From NCBI GenBank assembly GCA_949128115.1, contig OX421962.1:60367787-60431786 (forward strand): a stretch of DNA of 64,000 nucleotides. Direction: 5' to 3'. This document shows positions 25,908 to 35,900 of this stretch, piece after piece; the first letter of the stretch is position 1; every line of letters starts with the position of its first letter. A program made the position numbers and the translations under genes. A model generated the notes under the pieces. That model saw only the letters and a list, made by a program, of their open reading frames with translations, ran no database searches and had not been told where the DNA came from. This DNA is from Anaspis maculata. Taxonomy: Eukaryota; Arthropoda; Insecta; Coleoptera; Scraptiidae.

Positions 25908-27312
25908 TTTTGCGCTATAACAAAAACAAAGATTTTTTTTCAATAAAATGCCCCACTATTGATTCCATTTTCTTGTTTAGCTTTTCAAACTCTATTATAA
26001 GCGTATTTTTGTTTTTCCAATTTGTGACAGTGCTATAAGTGCTATTTATACCATCAGCTAAATAGTGGGTTTTCTTATGTTCATTTTTTGAGGCCCGTAT
26101 GCAAGTTGCGACTAGGACTAGACTATAGTAGTTGGTGCCAAATTGTTCCTTAGATCATGCTGAACTAGGATCGCGATGGCGAACATCTGAGACCCGCGAC
26201 TGGGCAGCGGGGAGCTGGAGGGGGGGTAAAATGTGATAAAGACATAAAAAATGTTAAATAATGAACCGAAAGAGGTACAGTTATGAAAGTTAGGTACCAT
26301 ACGTATTCACCATTTTACGCTAATGAAGGTTCATCAAACCGATTTCAAAAATATCGATCATTACCAGAGATATTTTCAAAAATGTAATTTTTTTTGTCAA
26401 CATTTTATTGTTAAAAAAATCGAAGAATTTTTGAAGATGGAAAGATGAAACTCTAGATTTTGACAATTGGTGATGTTAGAAATATACCTAGTCGTGATTG
26501 GCGAAAATTTCTTGGCCTTCTATTTTGGGAAACAAAACCGTCAACTGTTTTCACCAGCTTGGCCACCAACCTTCAAACTGTCAAATCGAGAGGTGGTTCC
26601 ATTTTGACATATGATTTTCTGTACCAAAATCTATTAAGAACATAAAAAATCCATTAAACGATAATTTTCATCAAAATTATCGATTATAGGTGCGTTCAGT
26701 CAGCTTATTTAGCCGCAGTTTTAATTTTAGTCGCAAGCGCAGCGACGCCCATTGGCTCTTATGAACCAGCCTCCTCAGAGCAGCCAATAAGCGATGCAGC
26801 GCTTAAGACTAAAATTAAAACTTGCGGCTAAATAATCTGACTGAACGCACCTTAACTCTCAAACTATGGAATTCAGGGGTAGGGTATCCCCAGTAAAAAT
26901 GAAATAGGAAGAAAAAAGCTATCGAATGGTGAGATAAAATAGGGGGTATTCCATTAAAAAAAAATGACTTATGGCATTTTGAAATTTGCGAAGCTCGAAA
27001 TTTTTTTTTGCACACCCTGTATAATTGAGCCTCGACTTTTTTGTCATAAAGTTATTCAGCTTCTGTTCGACTACCGTTATGCCAAATTTCATTCCTTAAT
27101 CCCAAGAAACGAGGCCTCTACGACCTGATTTTTCAAAGTGAACCTTGAAATTACAAAAAAATTCGATTATTAATTTTCAGTTGGTAGCACTGCCACAAAT
27201 TGGATTAACAAAATTACACTTGTTATAGAGCTTAAAAAGCTGAACAAGGAAATGAAATCAAGAAAGAGGTATTCCGTTCAAAAAAATCTTTGTTTTTGTT
27301 ATAGCGCAAAAA
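25908..27312. repeat. 1.4-kb inverted repeat enclosing a MITE
   Basis: TTTTGCGCTATAACAAAAAC near 25908 and the complement GTTTTTGTTATAGCGCAAAA near 27293 form outer arms that stay recognisable for about 140 bp (for example ATTTGTGACAGTGCTATAA against TAGCACTGCCACAAAT). The centre includes the 26688-26852 MITE. CACCCTGTATA motifs at 27013 and 27320 sit near the right arm. Confidence 0.6.
26688..26852. mobile_element. Harbinger-like MITE, copy 1 (165 bp)
   Basis: Terminal inverted repeats AGGTGCGTTCAGTCAG and CTGACTGAACGCACCT, extending inward through ATTTAGCCGC and TTTTAATTTTAGTCGCA. Almost identical to 30110-30275. Flanks are TAT on the left and TAA on the right, compatible with a decayed 3-bp target duplication. 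Three-bp TWA duplications and GGTGCGTTCAG-type ends are typical of PIF/Harbinger MITEs. No coding capacity. Confidence 0.8.
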
Positions 27313-27764
27313 TTGAACACCCTGTATAGTTCAAAATAATTTCACGAGGTAGAACTTTGCGAATCAATAATTTTATGTATTACATCTTTTTCTCTATTTT
27401 GCAAGGTAAAGTGCGATTTATAACTCGATTTTAATTTTAGTCGCAATACAGGTTTCCTCAAAAGAGAGATGGAGAATCCGCGATTCTGCGCAACTGTTTT
27501 CGGCACGTTCTGCGCACAGAGTGCCATGAGTGATCGCGCCATTTGTATTTACATTGCTCCGCCGTGTTAGAAGTGCATTTTATTTTTTGAATTTTGAAGC
27601 CAACCATGCTGGGAAAGTCGCTAAAAAATATAACGAACTTCTCAATGAATATTGCAAATGAATATTCCGCAGAGAAGAATTTGCCAGAGAGGCATTTGAT
27701 GCGCGTATACAACTATTTTTGTAATGGATATATCAACGATATATGTACGTGCGCAGAAAGCACA

Positions 27765-27945
27765 GGGCCGCTATTCTTGAATCGTGTAAGAAAAGTCCCT
27801 GGGAGTTTTATATAATCCGTACTACACTTCTGTAACGAAAGTTGCCTAAAAACCACGATTTTAGGCAACATTCGCTACATCAGTGTACTGCGGAATGTAT
27901 TTCACTCCCAGGGACTCTTCTCACACGATTCAAGAATAGCGGCCC
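27765..27945. mobile_element. 181-bp hairpin MITE
   Basis: Inverted ends GGGCCGCTATTCTTGAATCG and its complement, running inward about 46 bp (TCCCTGGGAG against CTCCCAGGGA). A second inner stem is GTTGCCTAAAA...TTTTAGGCAAC around 27840-27871. No coding capacity. No target duplication recognised. Confidence 0.75.
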
Positions 27946-28530
27946 AGGTAAATGCGTGTCCCATGTCCCACTTTTAATATTTTTTATGGTATATTATGGC
28001 CATCACTATAAATTTGAAGTGTTTGATGCAAAAATGTGGCCAAGTGTACCCTTGAATTAATGATACTTGATGAACTAAGCAGGAAGCTCCCTACTATTAG
28101 TACGCTGAAGGGCTTGTGGTTCTTTTTGCTTCTTCGAGTGTGACGTCGTATTTTATGAATCCATGCTTAGGGACACATTCGCTGTATAACTTGTGGACTT
28201 GCATAGTGGCCCACAACATTTATTTTCCATAACTACTTGTGAAAACTGTAAAAATACCAATAATAAAACCATCAAAACACACGTTCGGCTTATGGCATCA
28301 GGGCAATGTTGGCACACTAGGACTGCGACGATTTACTGCGCAATCGAACGTGACGTCACGGGCCAGAAAAAGACGCTCAATTTAGGAAACCTGTATTTTA
28401 ATCGCAATTTTAGTCGGATCGATCGTAAGCAATTCACCTATTCTATTTGCTAGAGTGAAAAGGTCTTATGCTCACTTTCGATGAGATGGAAAGAAATGCC
28501 TACAGCAAGCGCGCGCATACTGCACCGTCG

Positions 28531-28719
28531 TCAACCGCCTCTCCGCTTTTTTTCTCTCAAAAAACCCAAACAAAAGACAAAATTCTGTTGGCCCGTTTGT
28601 GTTTTCTTACGGCAAGAACGTATGCAACATTTAGGACCCATTTCTGTTTCAATTTTACCAGTTTGCCATGCTGCTGATGCACGAAATTCAAGGTTATGTT
28701 TATAAAATGTCACTTCCAC
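28531..28719 (-). other. Short THAP-like open frame, doubtful
   Basis: The - strand frame contains MGPKCCIRSCRKKTQTGQQN, then FVFCLGF. The Cys spacing at the start and the following FVF resemble the N-terminal part of a THAP zinc finger, but the frame ends after about 35 further residues without the rest of the domain. Possibly a decayed transposon-encoded domain inside the 27.4-30.5 kb interval. Confidence 0.2.
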
Positions 28720-28879
28720 TTCACTTCTGGCTTCTGGCTGAGGTGATTCTGCAATTTCGTCATAAGATTATGTTGTTACAACATTATGTAGCCTCTGTTG
28801 TGCTGGCTATAGCATAATGTTGTCGTCTGGCTGCTGCATCTTTGCTGCAAGTGTCCATATATCACATTCGGCGGTGATG

Positions 28880-29300
28880 ATGCAAGTCCTTCCTTGCGGT
28901 ACGATATGAACACTCACAACACTCTGAATTGAAAAATGGAAGGATTGCTCTACCCTGGGTATATGTGGTTGCCTCGTAATGGGAACTGCAGATTACCTAG
29001 CAAAATGCTAATATGTGCCGCTCCTAAAAAGTACAAAAATATTGCCAATATTTTCTATTACGAGCTTCAACTTTGACTACTGTTTGACTCCTACTCAAAT
29101 GATATTGATGCGACTATATTGATGCGAACATTTGGAACAGCAGATGTGTTGGAAATTTGTTTTCCAGTCGGGCTTGTTAGGACGATTAGAGCATGAAATT
29201 ACCATGCAAGGTCCTTCTGCAGTGTGGGAGTAAAGAGCAAATTGCTTTTCTAAGCAAATCTGATTTGGCATAACCTCAAAAACATATGTCAAAACACAAC
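28880..29300 (+). repeat. Dispersed repeat shared with 44.15-44.68 kb, copy 1
   Basis: Segments such as AAAATGCTAATATGTGCCGC, TGGAACAGCAGATGTGTTGG and GGTCCTTCTGCAGTG recur in reverse orientation at 44150-44680 in Dicer intron 7. Both copies are non-coding (stop-ridden). Class unknown. Confidence 0.65.
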
Positions 29301-30109
29301 AGACAGGGCACGGTGCAACGTGCGCGTACGCATCTTTCTATGACGTCAGAGGGGGCGTGTAAATAGGAAAGGTGGATTTCACTATAGGAACTATAGTGGC
29401 AAACGCCTGAAGTAATGGCGCTCGTGTTCCATGCACCCCAGCTATCATCAGTGTCATTTTAAGCGTACATAACCTCAACTTTGGAAGTGTAATTTCATTT
29501 CCATTTGTCGGCACTCAGCATATAACCAGCGGTTTGCGTCACTTCGTGAGTTAAAAAGCAGAGAAAAGTCGAAAAGTCGACAAGCGAAAAATAGCGGTGA
29601 AAAAAAAGGTAGTGCCGTGTTATGTACCAGGCTGCACCTTTGCACCGGCTTTTTTTTCCTCTTAGTGGGCCTCCTCTCTGCCTCTACTCTTCTTTGAGCA
29701 TTAGCACTTTTCCCCTTTCCGTACATTTCTTCAAGGGAGGTTATGTACGATAACTGTCAAGAGTGTCAATATGGGTGCATGGAACACGTCGCCCTCTACA
29801 ATCCGTTTTGCCTATAGTTCCCCGATCGCATCGATCGGAACTATCGGAAGCAAGGCTGATGGAGGGAGGAAACCTAGGGTGCAGTGCAGTGGCGTAACTA
29901 GCCCATTTGAACAAACAGGCACCTATACAGACCAAGAAGGCGCCGCAAGTTAACATTTTTCGGGAAAATGAGCATAATCAATGTATGTTCGTGTGAATTG
30001 TAAACGTTGAAAAGGCACCGTTGCGGTCAAATATTTGTACAGGTGAGTGCGGGTACCCGGCTGACCTCCCCTTAGTTGCGCCACTGCTCACCCGTCAGCT
30101 TGTCGCTAA

Positions 30110-30275
30110 AGGTGCGTTCAGTCAGCTTATTTAGCCGCAAGTTTTAATTTTAGTCGCAAGCGCAGCGACGCCCATTGGCTCTGACGAACCAGCCTCCTCA
30201 GAGCAGCCAATAAGGGATGCAGCGCTTGCGACTAAAATTAAAACTTGCGGCTAAATAAGCTGACTGAACGCACCT
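30110..30275. mobile_element. Harbinger-like MITE, copy 2 (166 bp), TAA duplication
   Basis: Ends AGGTGCGTTCAGTCAGCTTA and its complement. TAA lies on both flanks (30107-30109 and 30276-30278), a perfect 3-bp duplication. It differs from the copy at 26688-26852 at only a handful of positions, so both are recent. It lies within the larger 27410-30537 interval and therefore inserted after it. Confidence 0.85.
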
Positions 30276-30540
30276 TAAAAGTCCCCAGAAAATCCACCAA
30301 CAACACTGCTAATCAAGAAGACTACTGTGCTCATTTTCGCTAATCTTGATATTATCTTGGATTTCATTGGTCGATCGTAAGAATCGGATCGCAAGAGTTG
30401 GATATTGGCCAGCTTCTTAAAATCGTTGCGATTGCGGCTTGCGATTAAAATCGGGTTATAAAAGGTATAGAGGAAATCGTATCTTTGAACTTCGTTAAAA
30501 TTGCGACTAAAATAAAAATCGAGTTATAAATCGCACTTAA

Positions 30541-31143
30541 GGGCGCTAGGAAAGCCCGACGCACTGTTGCAGCAGGACCCTCTGTATACCTACCCATCTT
30601 TAGGACGCCATTTTTGTTCCCGTGACCGCGCGACCTATATATCTGACAAAAACCGGTGGTTGGTACAAACCCTATTTATTTTCCCAATTTCCAACCTGTA
30701 AGGATAATCATTCACTTTTCCCAACTTTTTAAAAGTTAGAAATGTATCGATTTCCAACTCATTGTGAATACAATATTTTTTTGTTTATGCGACAGCCTGT
30801 TCTTTTTTTTTCAATTTCCACGTGTACTTTTCAATCCTGAAATTCAAATGATCACCCGGTATATTTATTCAATCACCCCCTCCTTGCACCCTCCGGACAC
30901 CAACGGTTGGCAGCACTGCAGCAAAGATACTAAAGCGACATCCTTGACTAAAGCTGTCAGGGCTGTCACGGTTGGCAGCACTGCAGCAAAGACACACAAG
31001 ATTCTGGCATTCTCTGATTTTGGCAGTCCATGTTGTGGCAGTCAGAAGGGTCAGAAGAATCGAAGAATACGAGTTAGATTCTTTGTTTATTAGTTCTAGT
31101 TCTTCGTCCTCCAGTCTACACACACAAGTATCAGGGTATAATT
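30541..31143 (+). promoter_or_regulatory. Region upstream of MFAP1
   Basis: This 600-bp gap must hold at least part of the MFAP1 promoter and 5' UTR. I see no convincing TATA box. The clearest structure is a tandem duplication of ACGGTTGGCAGCACTGCAGC then AAAGA, at 30903 and again at 30968 (period 65 bp). The start context of MFAP1 is GGTATAATTATGA, AT-rich as usual for insects. The promoter assignment is positional only. Confidence 0.35.
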
Positions 31144-31213
31144 ATGAATTCCCAGTCGTCGCAGTATGGCATCCAGAGTACCGCGGGCGCTGTGCCTGTG
31201 CGAAATGAGAAAG
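31144..31213 (+). CDS. MFAP1: MFAP1, exon 1
   Basis: Encodes MNSQSSQYGIQSTAGAVPV, then RNEK and the first base of Gly. STAGAVPVRNEKGE is the conserved N-terminal signature of MFAP1 orthologues in animals. The exon ends AAAG at GTAAAT; the 77-nt intron closes with TTCTTACCATTCCAG. The Gly codon is split G/GT. The ATG at 31144 is in frame with the signature; too short to be noticed by length alone. Confidence 0.93.
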
Positions 31214-31290
31214 GTAAATACCACCTTCCATCAGCTGGCTCCACAATTCCAAAAGTTGTTTTTTTTTATTCACTTTTCTTACCATTCCAG

Positions 31291-32555
31291 GTGAAATGTC
31301 CATGCAGAAAGTCAAAGTACACCGATACGTATCAGGAAAAAAGCCAGATTATGCTCAAGACGCAAGATCAGAAACTGAAAGCGAAGATGATGACTTCATG
31401 GACAGACGAAGCCAACCCCATCCAGTCCAGACCTCGGAGCCATCACATAGTGATGAAGAAATAAACGACCCCCGTTTACGTAGGTTAAGAATTGCCGAAG
31501 TAGAAACCGAGGTCAGACCTGAGAGAAGGAGGCACATCTTGGAACCAGAGGTTTTGGAGTCGTCAGATGACGATTCGGACAAGGATCAGATAAACTTACC
31601 GGAATACAAACACACTTTGGAAGCGGCTCCAGATGATGACGAATCTGAGGCAGAATTGAGCGACGGCGAAATCGAAAAAAGAAGAGAAATGATGAAAAAG
31701 AGGATGCTGGACAAGCAGGAAGAAGAATTCATGATAAAAGAGGATGAAAAGTTCGATTCAGAGTCCGAGGAATCATCAGAATATGAAGAATATACAGATT
31801 CAGAAGAAGAAGCAGGTCCAAGGTTGAAGCCCATCTTTGTCCGGAAGAGGGACAGGATTACAGTTCAAGAGAAAGAAAAGCAAGCTCAGAAACAGAAACA
31901 GTTGGAGCAAGAATCGCTAAGACATGCAGAGGAAAGAAGGAGACAGACCTTGCGTTTGGTTGAGGAAACCATTCGAAAAGAACAACAAGTGAAGGACAAA
32001 GAAACCAACGAGCCGAATTTGAATGATGTTTGCACTGACGACGAAAACGATGAAGTGGAGTACGAAGCTTGGAAGCTCAGAGAGCTGAAACGGATTAAGC
32101 GAGACCGTGAAGAAAGAGAAGCCATTGAGAAAGAGAGGATTGAAATCGACAGGTTGAGAAACATGAGCGAAGAAGAACGACGTCTAGAAATGCGATTGAA
32201 TCCGAAACAAGTCACCAACAAAGCTGTCAAGGGTAAATACAAGTTTCTGCAGAAGTACTACCACAGAGGCGCTTTCTATTTGGACAGAGACGATGACGTG
32301 TACAAAAGAGATTTCGCTCAAGCAACTCTCGAAGATCATTTTGATAAAACTATTTTGCCAAAAGTTATGCAAGTCAAGAACTTTGGTCGATCTGGTCGAA
32401 CCAAGTACACGCATTTGGTGGACCAAGATACGACACATTTTGATTCGCCTTGGTCAACTGAGACTTCACAAAACCTAAAGTTCCATTCTACTCAAGCCGG
32501 AGGAGTCAAGCAGGTGTTTGATAAGCCATCGTTAAAAAAGAGAAAATTGCAGTAA
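31291..32555 (+). CDS. MFAP1: MFAP1, exon 2 (microfibril-associated protein 1)
   Basis: Completes a 444-residue protein, close to the usual 440-480. MFAP1 is a nuclear component of the spliceosomal B complex needed for pre-mRNA splicing, despite its historical name. The exon opens EMSMQKVKVHRYVSGKKPDY, a conserved block. The middle (about residues 45-340) is highly charged, with acidic Glu/Asp stretches and Lys/Arg/Glu-rich segments likely to form long helices or coiled coils. The C-terminal block FGRSGRTKYTHLVDQDTTHF, then a DSPW, is the family hallmark, and the protein ends PSLKKRKLQ, a basic tail. Stop TAA at 32553-32555. No AATAAA follows within 200 bp; AATAATA variants at 32573 and 32587 may serve. 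It converges on Dicer-2. Confidence 0.97.
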
Positions 32556-32754
32556 TGTTTCACCTTTATCAATAATATGTTTTTCAATAATACAAATGTA
32601 TAATTTATAAACAATAATTTTAACAAATTTCTTATAATGTTAATTGATTTATAACAATAGAACGCGTCTAATGATAATTGACAGACCAATTATAAAAATA
32701 GAAAAATTCAACTTCAGGCACTACTAATCGCTAAAAAGGATGGTTGTTTGTTGA
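32556..32754. other. 199-bp intergenic gap between converging MFAP1 and Dicer-2
   Basis: Both 3' UTRs must lie in or cross this AT-rich gap. No canonical AATAAA is present on either strand; on + there are AATAATA words at 32573 and 32587, on - TTTATAAATT words. With so little room, the two transcripts probably overlap at their 3' ends. Confidence 0.6.
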
Positions 32755-32905
32755 TCACAATTTCAGTGCTCTCAATGCAAGTTTTGCAGCTGCTCTTTTA
32801 GCCATCATCTTATTGGTCCCAAAACCGTAAACATTTTTTTTGCGGCCTTCACACATGAACTCCAACACCACCATTGTTTTATGATTATCCAGCTCCTTAG
32901 GCTTA
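32755..32905 (-). CDS. Dcr-2: Dicer-2 exon 11: C-terminal dsRBD
   Basis: Encodes the second half of the dsRNA-binding domain, MVVLEFMCEGRKKNVYGFGT then NKMMAKRAAAKLALRALKL, i.e. beta strands and the Lys/Ala-rich helix that contacts the dsRNA groove. Stop TGA at 32757-32755. Ser-1575 is split AG/T across the 58-nt intron (32906-32963). The protein ends directly after the domain, as in other Dicer-2 proteins. Confidence 0.9.
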
Positions 32906-35900
32906 CTGTAATGACAAAAAATGAAAATTGACATGTGAATTAATGGTGTAAGTAGAGACTCACCTAAAAGCGGGATATGCTGTTGTGCATTCATACAACT
33001 TTCTTATGGCGTTCTTTGGAACTTCCTTGCTGAACCTATCGATTTCTCGATACATTATTCTGTAGAAAACTCGCCAGACAGTCTTTAAATCTTTGCCACT
33101 GTCCAAATACACAGCACCAGCTATAGCTTCGAAAATATCACCCAAAACCTGAACAAAAAAAGTGTTTTTAACATTCTTCAACTGGAAGTGGTAAATTCCG
33201 TTAAAAATTAGTTTGGGACACAGTTGTTAACCGGCCATATAGTCCAGGCATTTTAGATCAAAACTGACCAAAACCTGAAAAAAGATTTGTGTAGGTCTGA
33301 AAATTGGTGGAGCCTTTTCTACTTTATCCCCTCAACAACATACTAGTACTAGCGGTACACAAAAAAAAATCCTGCATTTTGTGATACAAACAAGAACTTC
33401 GGCAACAACAAAAAACTGCAGCGCTTCCAAAAACTTTTCCAATTCGAATAAATCCGTCATAACTCGACTTCTAGCGAACGCAGCGCCTCGACAATGGCGG
33501 TATCGTGACTCGCTAGCTCAGCCTAATCAAAAGTGCAACAAAAGTTGATTTAATGCGAATCGTAAATGTTTGATAATCAATAATCATAATTTTGACCCCT
33601 CATATTTTCCACAGTTTCAGACCAATTACATTTCTACAATAAGAAATGAGTTCGCAGACCTCGATTATGTCAGAAATGATACCCCACAATCCCCTTCGAT
33701 GACCAGAATTTTTTAATTCAGGAAGCCCCCATCGTAAAATTGACAGCTTTACATTGTCTTCCGACAGGCGCATCATGCTGACAGTGGCGACATCGTGATC
33801 AGCAGGTTCTAGTTAATCAGAAATGACATCAAACATGATTTGATAGCAGTGTTTAGTGCTTGCAGCAAAAAATAGTCATGTCCCCGTTGTACCCCCAAAT
33901 CCCGGACCGGCAGGGGGTAATCGAAAAGAACAGCGGGCCAAATTATTCATTTTGGATCTAGGAACAATTGTGCCGAAGTTCTTGTTTGTTTCACAAAATG
34001 CAGGATTGTACCAGATTACGTTGTGAACTAGTATGTACTATATTGAAAGTCCTAAAAAATACCATGACCGCTTCATCGTTTTTTGGCAGCAAAAAGGTAT
34101 GTGACATTTTTTAGAAACTATTTATCAAAATACGCGTTCAAGTTTCAGTACAGCTGAAACTAGCTGGGGAAATGGTCTCCATGAACCTTGCACTTGGTGA
34201 CAAAAGCACGAAAATTGGTAGGATGGTCAAACGACCGTGGTCTTTCGATTGAGAAAGAGCGCCTCGCAGACTTTTTCTCAGTGGGGGGCTAGGGGGCCAT
34301 TGAAAACTGAAAGTGCCGGAGTTCCTAAGAAACCACTTTTCAATATCGCTATACCCAGTAAAGAGGAAAGGTATGACTTATTGACTATCATAAACTTCAA
34401 CAGCCATCAGTCACCATATCCCTGGTCACCATGTCGATATCGTTCTTTACTGTTGAAAAAAATAATTTCTTCCGCTAGTGCGAAAAATTTGTCCCCATTT
34501 TTTTTTCACCTGGAAAACATGGAAAATTGGCGCGTTTAATGTCTCCGCATCAGCTCATTTCATTTATGAAGTTGAAACTGCGACAGACCTATTTTCGGGA
34601 GAATGCCAAACAAAGAAGTGAGCAAATTTCTACAATTTTCAATTAATTAGTCTACGGGATTGTTGCGTGCAGTTCAGCATTTAAAATCTTGAAATATTGC
34701 TAGAGGACAGTCCAAGCTATTTTCCCCTAGTAATGATATCAGTAATGTCGATTGAGAATACATATTAAAATACAAACGAATATGCCTCATGGGCATGAGA
34801 CTCAGTAGCGCACTTTCTTTTTGAAGGATTAGTGAACGCAAGATGTTAATTAGGGTCTACCGTTATTTGGGCAGAAATTTCAATATGGCGGCCAAAATAG
34901 CGTCAGAATCATGAAGTTTGGCCTAAAAATCAAAATGATCGTACTATAGACAAGGGCAAGTTCCAAGTTTCATGAAAATCGTTCCACTAATAGGAAATTT
35001 TAATATGGCGGCTAAGATGGCGGCTAAGATGGCGGCAGAATGTTGGGATTTGGCTGGAGAATAAGAATGATCATACGAAACAAAGGTAAGTCCCAAGCTC
35101 CATGAAAATCGTTGAGTGATAAGAAATTTCAATATGGCGGCCAAGATCGCGGCAGCGCATCATTTGTCCAAAATCGGATGTATTTTGATGTAGTTCACAT
35201 CGCCTGTGAATTTCACTCAATTCGGACCATTTTCAGAGAAATTCAAAATGGCGGACTAAAGATGGCGGCCAAGTGACAAAAATCATATTGGTCAAATTTA
35301 TATGGTGAACACGTACGATAGCGGCCAAAATAAAGTGGACGACAATGTCAACGAGTTGGCTTGGTGTCATGCGACGTTCAGGCCAGAATCCTGAGAAATC
35401 TGTCAACTGTCGTCCACTTTAAAAAGTCCGCAACGGTACGCATTTGATCTATGTATGCATGTCGTGCGTTTCGTCGTGCTTACGTTTTGAATTGAAAATT
35501 GTTGTTCTAGAGCAACCTGTTTCATGCACCACGCTTTGCAGTGATCGGGCTCCCTCAAGTTTTGCAATGACAATGACTAAAATCGAGTGACGGAAAAAAG
35601 AAAGAAAAACAGAAGGTCGAAAACAAAACATCGAATGCATGAGGTCGAAAACAAAACAACGAATGCATGAGGTCGAAAAAGAAGAGGTCGAATTTACAAT
35701 ATATCGAAAGTGATGATGATCGAAATACATATGGTCGAAAATACATAATATCGAATAACAGAATGTCGAAAAACAATTGGTCGAAAAACAAAACGTCGAA
35801 AAGCAATAGGTCGAGAAACAAAAGGTCGAAAAGAAAAGATTGAGAAAAAAACCGTGAAAATCGAAAAGCAATAGGTGTATGTACAATTGTTGTGAAGACA

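Larger units (their letters stand above)
27410..30537. mobile_element. 3.1-kb interval with 38-bp TIRs and TAA duplication
   Basis: The left end, AGTGCGATTTATAACTCGAT then TTTAATTTTAGTCGCAAT, matches the complement of the right end with one mismatch in 38. TAA flanks both sides (27407-27409 and 30538-30540), as expected for a Harbinger-type 3-bp duplication. Contents are mixed: a hairpin element (27765-27945), a repeat shared with 44.1-44.7 kb, two short THAP-like frames and the second Harbinger-like MITE. I see no DDE transposase. It may be one large non-autonomous element that later received insertions, or two solo ends by coincidence, which the TAA match makes less likely. Confidence 0.6.

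Noticed and set aside
31355..32438. Ser-rich frames on the - strand opposite MFAP1
   Set aside because: They are complements of the Glu/Asp/Lys-rich MFAP1 coding sequence.
33495..33530. TAGCTCAGCC word resembling a tRNA A box
   Set aside because: No B box (GTTCRA) or acceptor stem at the right distance.
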